From DRTC01 sp964521025 (GTDB taxonomy: Bacteria; Cloacimonadota; Cloacimonadia; Cloacimonadales; TCS61), in contig CAZFPK010000008.1 of assembly GCA_964521025.1 (NCBI GenBank), forward strand, positions 1-64,000: a DNA stretch of 64,000 bases, read 5' to 3'. Each line of letters begins with the position of its first letter. Position 1 is the stretch's first letter. The position numbers and the translations under genes are program-made. Below, piece after piece: positions 26,147-33,312 of the stretch. The notes under the pieces are model-generated. The model had not been told where the DNA came from, did no database searches, and saw nothing but the letters and a program-made list of their open reading frames with translations.

Positions 26147-27294
26147 TGAATGCTATGACTGAAGCCATTAAGAAGAGAAATGTCTATTTTTGTCTGGATT
26201 GCGGAAAATGTACTTCGATCTGCCCGGTTGCTCTCAGGAATCCCGATTTTTCTCCGCGCAGTATAATCAATAAAGCCGTTCATCTATCTCCGGAAGAATT
26301 CCTGAAAGATCGTCTCCTCTGGGAATGTTTAACCTGTCGAACCTGTCGTGAAAGATGTCCTTCCGATGTCTTTTTTTCCGGTTTTATCAGGGATGTCAGG
26401 TTTGCTGCTGCCGAACTCGGAAATAGAACCGAATGCTCGCACGGCGGTGCTCTCCAATCTTTAATGAGATTAATGACAAAACCCGGTCTGCAGCAGAACC
26501 GGCTCGACTGGATAACTCCAAACCTGCAAACTTCAGAAGACAGCGAGTATTTATTTTTTGTGGGATGTTCTCCATATTTTAATATTTTCTTCAAAAACCT
26601 GGATTTGAAAACCATCGATTCTGCAAAAAGTACGCTCAAGATCTTGAATTACCTCGGTATCGATCCGGTTGTAATGGATAATGAACGCTGCTGCGGACAC
26701 GATCTGCTCTGGACAGGAGATCTCGATAATTTCAAAAAACTGGCAGAACATAATCTCAAAGAAATCAAAAAAACCGGATGCAAGAAAATAGTTGTTACTT
26801 GCCCGGAATGTTATACAACTTTAAAATTCGATTACCCGGAATATTTCTCAGATATAGGAGTCGAGATTATTCATATTTCGCAAATTATAGCGGAGAATCT
26901 TTCTAATGATAAAATAAAATTCAAAAAAATTCAAAAAAAGACGAAAGTAACTTATCAAGACCCGTGCAGGTTAGGAAGATATTCCGGTATTTATGATGAA
27001 CCAAGAGCGGTTTTAGAAGCAATCGAAGGTCTGGAATTGATCGATATGCCGAGAAGCAGGAAAGGTTCTGTCTGCTGCGGTACGAGTGCCTGGGCAAATT
27101 GTAATAGTGTTTCCAAGCAGATCCAGGTCGAGCGACTCAAGGAAGCAAAATCAACAGAAGCAGATTATCTCGTTACTGCTTGTTCAAAATGTGAGATTCA
27201 TTTTAAATGTGCTGCCTGCGATGAGAATATTGCGAATGATGAAAAAATTGATCTTCTCGATTTGACGACTCTGGTTGCTGAGAGGTTGAAATAA
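26146..27294 (+). CDS. HdrD-like iron-sulfur protein (ferredoxin domain plus two CCG domains)
   Basis: The 382-residue protein joins an HdrC-like N-terminal half with two 4Fe-4S motifs (CLDCGKCTSICP at about 18-29; CLTCRTCRERCP at about 62-73) to an HdrB-like half with two cysteine-rich CCG motifs (ERCCGHD at about 182-188 with CPECY, and VCCGTSAW with CSKCE near the end). HdrD and GlpC-type proteins reduce disulfides or accept electrons at non-cubane clusters. With no methanogen CoM/CoB system expected, the substrate is unknown. The last gene of a three-gene unit with the GltD-like and MvhD-like genes. Confidence 0.85.
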   Translation: MNAMTEAIKKRNVYFCLDCGKCTSICPVALRNPDFSPRSIINKAVHLSPEEFLKDRLLWECLTCRTCRERCPSDVFFSGFIRDVRFAAAELGNRTECSHGGALQSLMRLMTKPGLQQNRLDWITPNLQTSEDSEYLFFVGCSPYFNIFFKNLDLKTIDSAKSTLKILNYLGIDPVVMDNERCCGHDLLWTGDLDNFKKLAEHNLKEIKKTGCKKIVVTCPECYTTLKFDYPEYFSDIGVEIIHISQIIAENLSNDKIKFKKIQKKTKVTYQDPCRLGRYSGIYDEPRAVLEAIEGLELIDMPRSRKGSVCCGTSAWANCNSVSKQIQVERLKEAKSTEADYLVTACSKCEIHFKCAACDENIANDEKIDLLDLTTLVAERLK

Positions 27295-27312
27295 GATCAG
27301 TGAGTGTCTGCT

Positions 27313-27414
27313 ATTCGAGTCGTAAGGACGAAGGACGACGACTCGAAACAGCATAATACAGCAGTTTGTTTCGACTCGGCGTCTTTTTCAAGACGATTTC
27401 CTTACGAGTCGAAT
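27313..27414. repeat. GAGTCGTAAGGA inverted repeat pair
   Basis: ATTCGAGTCGTAAGGA (27313-27328) faces TCCTTACGAGTCGAAT (27399-27414), complementary except for one base, with further GACTCG and GACGAC arms inside. It forms a long potential hairpin in the 192-bp gap before hdrA. Related arms occur at 1540-1566 and 43682-43715. Confidence 0.65.
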
Positions 27415-27486
27415 GATCATTCTTTAAGGATAGACTCTAAATAAAAAGTTAGAACACCTTCAAACATTTTGAAGGAGGTAGAGTTA

Positions 27487-29889
27487 GTGAAAGAAAAAAC
27501 CAGGATAGGGGTGTTTGTCTGTGAATGCGGATCGAATATTGCTTCGACTGTAGATTGTGATGCCCTGGTCGAATATGCGAAATCTTTACCCGATGTTGTT
27601 TTTTCCGTAAAAAATCGTTACACTTGTGCTGAACCGGGTCAACAGGAGATCAAGCGTTTCATCGAAGAAGAAAACCTGGACCGGGTTGTGGTTGCTGCCT
27701 GCACTCCAAAAATGCACGAGCCTACTTTCCGCAATTGTGTAAGCGATGCCGGACTGAATCCGTATCTTATGGAAATGGCAAATATCCGGGAGCATTGTTC
27801 GTGGGTTCATCACTCGGAAAAAGTAAAGGCAAGTCAAAAAGCAAATGAACTAGTAAAATCAGCGGTTGCCAGGGCAAGATTTCTCGAACCTCAAGAAGAA
27901 TTGCAGGTTCCTGTTACACAATCTGCTCTTGTTATCGGCGGCGGGATCGCAGGTATTCAATCTGCTCTCGATCTGGCTGATTCCGGTTTCCCTGTTTATC
28001 TTGTTGAAAAGGAAGCGTCTATCGGTGGGATAATGGCTCAATTGAATAAGACCTATCCAACGATCGACTGAGCTATCTGAATCCTCGGTCCGAGGATGAT
28101 GGATGTCGGTCGGCATCCCTTAATAACACTTTTAGCATACTCAGAAATTGAAGATATTTCCGGTTACATCGGGAACTTTCATATAAAAGTCCGCAAGAAA
28201 GCCCGTTATGTCGATGAAGTCGAATGCACTTCCTGTGATGAATGCGTTGATATCTGCCCGATAGTTGTTCATAAAGAACATCAGGTCGGATTAGCATCGC
28301 GCAAAGCAATCTATATTCCATTTCCTCAGGCAGTTCCAGCTGCTTACCTGATAGATACGGACGCTTGTCTCGGTTTCAACCCGATAGCATGCGGGAAATG
28401 TGCCGAACATTGTGATAAGAACTGTATCGATTATGATGACCAGGATAAGATCGTCGAGTTCGATGTCGGTTCGGTTGTAGTTGCGACGGGTCTCGATGTG
28501 TATGACCCAACCGAATTCGATGAATATGGTTATACCAGGTTCGAGAATGTTCTGACCTCGATGGAATTTGAAATTCTGACCGGACCGGGTGGTGTCACCA
28601 AAGGTGAATTGATCAGACCTACCGATAGGAAAGTGCCGAAATCCATCGGTTTTATTCAATGTGTGGGTTCGAGATGTGACACTCGCGGTAATCCTTATTG
28701 CAGCAATATCTGTTGTATGAACACCATCAAAGATACACTGCTCCTGCGAGAGTATTATCATGATATCGACTGCAAAGTTTTCTATATGGATATTCGCGCA
28801 TTCGGTAAAGGTTTCGAGGATTTTTATCGCAGAAGCAAAGCACTCGGTGTCGAATATATTCGCGGTATTCCAGGTGATATCAGGGAAGATCCAAATACGA
28901 AAAACCTGTTCCTCACGGTTGAAAATACTACTAATAACAGTATCCGGGAACATGAATTGGATATGATTGTTCTATCCGTTGGCATGGAACCCAGGCACGA
29001 TTCCGAGAGCATAAAAAAATTATTGACATTATCGACAACATCAGATGGATTTATGATGGAAGTTCATCCTAAACTGACTCCCATCGATGCACCGACTGCA
29101 GGTGTTTTTTTTGCCGGTTGCTGCGAAGCACCGAAAGATATCAAAGATTCGGTCACGCAAGCATCCGGAGCAGCTGCTCGTTGTACGACTATCCTGTCTA
29201 AAGAAAAAGTTAAAATACCGGCACTTACTGCGGAAGTCGAAGAAGACCTGTGTAAACTTTGCGGTGTTTGCGTAAAGGTTTGTCCTTATGGTGCGATCAC
29301 CATGGACAGAAAAGCAAAAATTCCTGCAAAGGTGATCGAAGCTGCCTGTAAAGGTTGCGGAACCTGTGCTGCTGAATGCAAATTCGAAGCTATCCGCATG
29401 AGACATTTCAACGATCGGCAGATAATGGCTCAAATCGAAGCTGTTTTGGAAGATAAGCCGGAAGAAAAAATCGTTGTTTTTGCTTGTAATTGGTGTTCTT
29501 ATCCGGGTGCGGATCTAGTTGGAATTTCCAGGATGCAGTATCCGACTTCTCCGAGAATCATAAGACTAATGTGTACCGGTCGTCTCGATGAAAAATTTAT
29601 TTTATATGCTCTCGAGCTCGGAGCACCGATCGTGCTTATGTCCGGCTGCCATCCGGCTGATTGTCATTATATCAGTGCTTCGTTAACTGCTCAGCTGAGA
29701 GTAGAAAAGTTATGGAATAAATTGGAGCGAAAGGGAATTCGACCGGAACGGGTCCAATTCGAATGGATTTCGGCTTCTGAGGTAGGAAAGTTTGTGAAAA
29801 CAATGAACGATTTAGATGAATTTAGAAAGAAGGTTTCCATAGAAGAAATTGAAGAGACCAAGAGAATATTGAGTAAAACCGTGAAGTAG
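27487..29889 (+). CDS. hdrA: Selenocysteine-containing HdrA-MvhD fusion (two in-frame UGA codons)
   Basis: Reading through two in-frame TGA codons gives one 800-residue HdrA. The GTG at 27487 has AAGGAGGT 7 bases upstream; an in-frame TTG at 27469 is less likely. Domains: N-terminal HdrA domain (GVFVCECGSNI), FAD Rossmann motif GGGIAGIQSALDLADSG at about 157-173, the U-A-I-U motif at residues 195 and 198, an inserted ferredoxin domain (CTSCDECVDICP), two C-terminal ferredoxin motifs (CKLCGVCVKVCP, CKGCGTCAAECK), and a fused MvhD domain at about 660-800 (CNWCSY, MCTGR, GCHPADC). Both TGA codons align with the cysteines of DCSQC in the second HdrA (33313), no frame change occurs, and similarity is continuous on both sides. 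HdrA is the FAD bifurcating subunit; the Sec or Cys pair is expected to lie at a cluster near the flavin. Without readthrough the gene would be split into 194 and 597 residues. Confidence 0.9.
28069..28080 (+). other. Two in-frame UGA (selenocysteine) codons, pattern U-x-x-U
   Basis: TGA occurs at 28069-28071 and 28078-28080, separated by GCT ATC, in the frame shared by both flanking open frames. The aligned residues in the other HdrA of this window are C202 and C205. A decayed gene would not be expected to carry two changes that both turn exactly the CxxC cysteines into UGA and nothing else. Confidence 0.88.
28081..28118 (+). promoter_or_regulatory. Two tandem SECIS-like hairpins
   Basis: Hairpin 1: ATCCTC (28081-28086) and GAGGAT (28092-28097) with loop GGTCC, 15 bases after the first TGA. 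Hairpin 2: GGATGTC (28101-28107) and GGCATCC (28112-28118, one G-U pair) with loop GGTC, 27 bases after the second TGA. Bacterial SECIS elements lie just downstream of the UGA within the coding region and have a small apical loop with an early G, as in the GGUC loop of E. coli fdhF. Both hairpins fit that form and are translated as part of HdrA. Confidence 0.75.
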
Positions 29890-29930
29890 TTATACACAAT
29901 CGAGTCCATGAAATAATTAAGGTGTTCAAA

Positions 29931-30062
29931 ATGAAATCCATCGACATCCGTGCTGCTTGTTGTTTGGCTAGTGCCGGCTTAGATAAAAAGCTTCGGCAAC
30001 TGAGTCCAGATGAAAAAGTAGAAATTATCATTAGTACGGATATTGGAGAACAATGCTCTTAA
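29931..30062 (+). CDS. Short TusA/SirA-like N-terminal domain, overlapping the next gene
   Basis: This 43-codon frame encodes MKSIDIRAACCLASAGLDKK and then KVEIIIST. It resembles the first half of a TusA-type domain (a strand, a cysteine pair before a helix, a second strand). The usual CPxP is CCLA here, so the match is weak. It ends at 30062, while the DUF5714 gene starts at 30053 in the -1 frame. The first 30 residues of that gene (EILETKTEGEVIHVIAKK) look like the missing second half of the same domain. Either this is a frameshifted fusion, a programmed frameshift, or two coupled genes. It follows the selenoprotein hdrA by 41 bp. Confidence 0.45.
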   Translation: MKSIDIRAACCLASAGLDKKLRQLSPDEKVEIIISTDIGEQCS

Positions 30063-30901
30063 GTACAACTAAAAAAGAGGATTGCGAAATATTGGAAACT
30101 AAAACAGAAGGGGAAGTCATCCATGTAATTGCTAAGAAAGGAAATGTTAGCACGAATAAAGAATGTTGTAAAACCAAAGAAGAAGAAAAAAGAGCAGAGA
30201 ACTGCATGGTTTGTGGTGTATCCTTGGAATACTTAAAAATTGCAGTCAGTGTTGTCTGTAACTACTGCGGCAAGAAAGAAACAGGATATGTGCGATGTCC
30301 TCAGGGACACTATGTCTGCGATGAATGCCACGGCAAAGGAGCATTTGACCTCATCAAAGGTATCGCTCTCGCTACAGAGGAAAAAGATCCCTTAGCAATA
30401 GCCGAGTTACTTATGGCTCATCCCAAAATACCATTTTTGGGTTGCGAACATGGTCTAATTGCCACTGCATCACTATTAGCGGCTTTAAAGAACGATGCCA
30501 CTCTGGGCATATCTAAGGAACAGATCATCGAGGCTATGAAACGCACTCAAAAACAATCCATGCCACCATACTGTGCTCTCACCGGTATCTGCGGTGTGCC
30601 GATAGGGATTGGTGCAGCCTTCAGCATCATTTTAGGCGCTGCCTGTCCCAAGGACAGGGAATCTGCTATCACAATGCATATTGTAGCTCGGACGATTGAT
30701 ACTATAGCCAATGATGTTGGTCCAATGTGTTGTAAGAGTTTCGTACGGACTGCTCTTGGAGTAGCCTATAATTCAGCGAAGGAGTATTTCAATGTTCATC
30801 TGCCGATTCATCGGGAAAAGATTTCCTGTTTTCATTCTAATAAACACCATCCTAACTGTAGAAAAAATAAGTGCCTGTACTTCCCTAAGACAAGATTATG
30901 A
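30053..30901 (+). CDS. DUF5714-domain cysteine-rich protein
   Basis: The 282-residue protein has paired CxxC motifs (CMVCG, CNYCGKK, then GHYVCDECH) in its first 110 residues, a LLMAHPKIPFLGCEH motif and a mostly helical remainder, matching what I recall of the DUF5714 family; function is unknown. The tail (CFHSNKHHPNCRKNKC) is rich in Cys and His and may bind metal. The first 30 residues look like the end of a TusA-like domain begun in the overlapping upstream frame. Its codon use seems less AT-biased than its neighbours, a possible sign of transfer. The order hdrA(Sec)-TusA-like-DUF5714 suggests sulfur or selenium handling, but this is inference only. Confidence 0.7.
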   Translation: MLLSTTKKEDCEILETKTEGEVIHVIAKKGNVSTNKECCKTKEEEKRAENCMVCGVSLEYLKIAVSVVCNYCGKKETGYVRCPQGHYVCDECHGKGAFDLIKGIALATEEKDPLAIAELLMAHPKIPFLGCEHGLIATASLLAALKNDATLGISKEQIIEAMKRTQKQSMPPYCALTGICGVPIGIGAAFSIILGAACPKDRESAITMHIVARTIDTIANDVGPMCCKSFVRTALGVAYNSAKEYFNVHLPIHREKISCFHSNKHHPNCRKNKCLYFPKTRL

Positions 30902-31041
30902 AATATTTATTAGAAATAATGCAAATGAACTCAACAGTGCAAAATAGCGTGTCTCTAATTCTTGTTTCATCTTCACCCAAATCGTCTTCGATGACTCAGA
31001 TATACGCAAATCAATATTATAGCACGAGGATAAATAGCAAC

Positions 31042-31070
31042 CTCGTTCACAATCTCAATTTGGGAACGAG
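31042..31070. repeat. CTCGTTC-GAACGAG palindromic repeat
   Basis: CTCGTTCACAA (31042-31052) faces TTGGGAACGAG (31060-31070), a near-perfect palindrome in the 181-bp gap after the DUF5714 gene. It resembles the TCGTTCCCAA/TTGGGAGCGA element at 54721-54747. Confidence 0.6.
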
Positions 31071-31082
31071 ATAAGGAAAATT

Positions 31083-31217
31083 ATGGCAATCGAATCTGAT
31101 TTCAAATGTTTAAGATGCGGACATTGGTTCAAAGCTCCTTTTGAAAAAAATAAACCGGAAGAAAGAGCATGTCCGAAATGCGGCAGCAATAGTGTCCGTC
31201 CGGTTGAGAAAAAATAA
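31083..31217 (+). CDS. Small zinc-ribbon protein
   Basis: This 44-residue protein contains CLRCG and, 21 residues later, CPKCG, forming one zinc ribbon; the rest is basic and hydrophilic. The start ATG at 31083 follows GATAAGGAAAATT, an acceptable ribosome-binding site. Such single ribbons (FmdB/rubredoxin-like) often act in regulation or metal handling. The specific role is unknown. It precedes the CBS-domain gene by 41 bp and may share its transcript. Confidence 0.75.
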   Translation: MAIESDFKCLRCGHWFKAPFEKNKPEERACPKCGSNSVRPVEKK

Positions 31218-31258
31218 TCGATCAAAAACCGGTTGATCCAAATTTATAGAGGGAAATC

Positions 31259-31687
31259 ATGGAAGTTCAAAAATATATCACAAAAGATGTCAAAACTTGT
31301 AGAGAAAATGATAGTGTTTCTTTTGCTGTAGAAAAAATGGCTGAAAACGATATCGGTTCGATAATCGTTATTAAAAAGAAAATGCCCATCGGTATTTTTT
31401 CCGAGAGGGATTTAATTAAAAGAGTAATATCTTTAGGTAAAGATCCTGAAAAAGTTACTGTCGGAGATGTGATGACCAGGGAACTGATTTCCATCGATGC
31501 CGAAGAAAGCGTAGGTTTTGCTTATCATATTTTTGTGAAAAATAATATCAGGCACGCTCCGGTTGTGAAGTCGGGTAAATTGATCGGTATTATTTCGCAA
31601 AGAGACCTGGCGAAAGTGATCGATGAACGATTTTATGTGACTTACTATGGAAAATACGGAAAAAGAGACCTCTCTGGAGAGTATTAA
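31259..31687 (+). CDS. CBS-domain pair protein
   Basis: The 142-residue cytosolic protein consists of two CBS motifs (about residues 5-60 and 68-128; MPIGIFSERDLIKRV and KLIGIISQRDLAKVI are the paired signatures). Such stand-alone pairs bind adenine nucleotides and sense energy charge or modulate partner enzymes. GAGGGAAATC precedes the ATG. Its place directly before hdrC suggests nucleotide-responsive control of the Hdr/Mvh complex. That link is inferred from position only. Confidence 0.9.
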   Translation: MEVQKYITKDVKTCRENDSVSFAVEKMAENDIGSIIVIKKKMPIGIFSERDLIKRVISLGKDPEKVTVGDVMTRELISIDAEESVGFAYHIFVKNNIRHAPVVKSGKLIGIISQRDLAKVIDERFYVTYYGKYGKRDLSGEY

Positions 31688-31880
31688 CTGGCACTCAACT
31701 TATCCCAAGATTAAGTGTCGTGTTCCAAGACAACGCAACTTGGGCAAATTTCAGATTAGACTTCCAGCTGAGACCTGGCACAAGTCCGAAGGATCTTGTG
31801 TTAAGTCGATTTGGAATTCATGCAAAGTGAAATTTAAAAACGATGTATTAGGCATTAAAGGAAAACTTAAATCAAGTCAT

Positions 31881-31914
31881 CAGGCAGTTGCCTGAAAACT
31901 TAACTCAAGTTTTT
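31881..31914 (+). terminator. Hairpins before hdrC, possible weak terminator
   Basis: CAGGC/GCCTG (31881-31894) is followed by AAAACTT/AAGTTTT (31895-31913) with a short T run. It may end transcription from the CBS gene or attenuate hdrC expression. The stem after the GC hairpin is AT-only, so efficiency is doubtful. The 240 bp between the CBS gene and hdrC otherwise hold no convincing gene. Confidence 0.45.
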
Positions 31915-31931
31915 AAAAAGTGGAGAGTCTT

Positions 31932-32339
31932 ATGCAGAAAGAAATTTCAACTCAAAAAATATTTAGTAAATTACTAACCAAATTCGAAACGATTTCCGGG
32001 GAAAACACATTTAATTGTTATCAATGCGGATGTTGTTCTGCTGCTTGTCCGGTTGCGTCGGAGATGGATCTGCTTCCCAGCCAGGTTATGCGTTATATTC
32101 AGATAGGTCTAACGGATGAAGTGCTGAACGGAAACACCATGTGGATCTGTGCTACTTGTTATGCTTGCCAGGCAAGGTGTCCAAGGGGAATCGATATTGC
32201 CAAAGTGATGGAAGCTCTCAGACAAATGAAATTACGCAAAAAAGTCGATTGGACAATACTTGCCGAGATCGATTTCAAAGAACTGCAAAAGCTTCCTCCC
32301 ATTGCTTTAATAAGTAATCTCAGGAAAATGACAGGATAA
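31932..32339 (+). CDS. hdrC: Heterodisulfide reductase subunit C homologue
   Basis: HdrC carries two 4Fe-4S clusters that pass electrons from HdrA to HdrB. The 135-residue protein has CYQCGCCSAACP (29-40) and CATCYACQARCP (73-84). The frame opens at a GTG (31920), but the ATG at 31932 has GGAGAG at 31922-31927 and is preferred. It is the first gene of hdrC-hdrB-hdrA-mvhD-tfrB-tfrA. Length is normal for a separate HdrC. Confidence 0.92.
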   Translation: MQKEISTQKIFSKLLTKFETISGENTFNCYQCGCCSAACPVASEMDLLPSQVMRYIQIGLTDEVLNGNTMWICATCYACQARCPRGIDIAKVMEALRQMKLRKKVDWTILAEIDFKELQKLPPIALISNLRKMTG

Positions 32340-32408
32340 TTTTTTAGTATGGAATGAGATTTAATCTAAAAATATTTAACTGTTAAAAATCGAAAAAAGG
32401 ACAGAGAT

Positions 32409-33272
32409 ATGAAGAAAATTACTTATTACCCGGGCTGCACTTTAAAAACAGCAGCTGCAAACTTCGAGGAATCTGCAATCGAAGTCATGAAAATATTCGA
32501 GACAGAACTGGAAGAACTCGAACGCTGGAATTGCTGCGGTACGGTTTTCTCTTTAGCATCCGATGATCTGATGCACCATCTCGCTGCGATCAGGAATCTA
32601 ATCAGGGTCAGAGAAAACGACAGCAACCGGGTCATGACTTTATGTGCGATGTGTTATAATACTCTGAAACGGTCAAATTATAGAGTAAAAAACAATCCGG
32701 AAGATCTGGGAAAAATAAATGATTTTATGTATAAAGAAGACTTGAATTATGATGCCGAAGTAGAAGTCTTGCATTTATTACCGTATCTTCAAGATGAAAT
32801 TAAATTTTCTGAGATCAAGAAAAAAGTAAAAAAACCATTAAACGGACTAAAAGTTTCAGCTTTTTACGGATGTACTCTCCTGCGACCCCAGGAAGTACAG
32901 ATAGATGATCCTTTTAAACCCACGATCCTGGAAAAATTGATCACAACCATGGGAGGAGAACCTGTCGATTCACCTTATATTGTAGAATGCTGTGGTGCTT
33001 ACCAGACAGTGAATCAGGTCGATATTGTTGCGGAACGGACAAAAGTCATTGTCGAGGGAGCAAGAAAACAAGGTGCGGAAGCAATTATTACCAGTTGTCC
33101 TCTATGTGCTTTTAATCTTGATCAGCGTCAAAAAGAGACCAGGGAAAAATATTCTAAATTCAGCGAAATGCCGATCTTTTATTTTACGGAGTTATTGGCA
33201 TATAGTTTAGGTATCGAATTTAAAAAGAAATGGCAGGATTTACATTATATAGATCCGATTTCGGTTCTTTAA
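32409..33272 (+). CDS. hdrB: Heterodisulfide reductase subunit B homologue
   Basis: HdrB binds two non-cubane clusters through CCG domains. The 287-residue protein shows motif 1 as C10, NCCG (C42-C43) and TLCAMC (C79, C82), and motif 2 as YGC near 152, ECCG near 197 and SCPLC near 238. The spacing matches the CX(31-39)CCGX(35-36)CXXC signature. In methanogens the substrate is CoM-S-S-CoB; here it is unknown, since non-methanogenic organisms use this subunit with other electron acceptors or donors. It lies between hdrC and hdrA. Confidence 0.92.
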   Translation: MKKITYYPGCTLKTAAANFEESAIEVMKIFETELEELERWNCCGTVFSLASDDLMHHLAAIRNLIRVRENDSNRVMTLCAMCYNTLKRSNYRVKNNPEDLGKINDFMYKEDLNYDAEVEVLHLLPYLQDEIKFSEIKKKVKKPLNGLKVSAFYGCTLLRPQEVQIDDPFKPTILEKLITTMGGEPVDSPYIVECCGAYQTVNQVDIVAERTKVIVEGARKQGAEAIITSCPLCAFNLDQRQKETREKYSKFSEMPIFYFTELLAYSLGIEFKKKWQDLHYIDPISVL

Positions 33273-33312
33273 AAAATTAACAACCCTAAATTCCTAAAAA
33301 AGGAGTTAAAAA

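Noticed and set aside
27487..29889. Interpretation of hdrA as two genes or as a pseudogene with nonsense mutations
   Set aside because: Both stops are TGA, both fall on the conserved cysteines of CxxC, no indel or other stop is present across 800 codons, and hairpins suited to Sec insertion follow. Chance decay is a poor explanation.
31647..31895. 82-codon frame overlapping the end of the CBS-domain gene
   Set aside because: It overlaps the CBS gene by 41 bp in another frame, has no good ribosome-binding site and no recognisable domain; it runs through a hairpin-containing intergenic segment.
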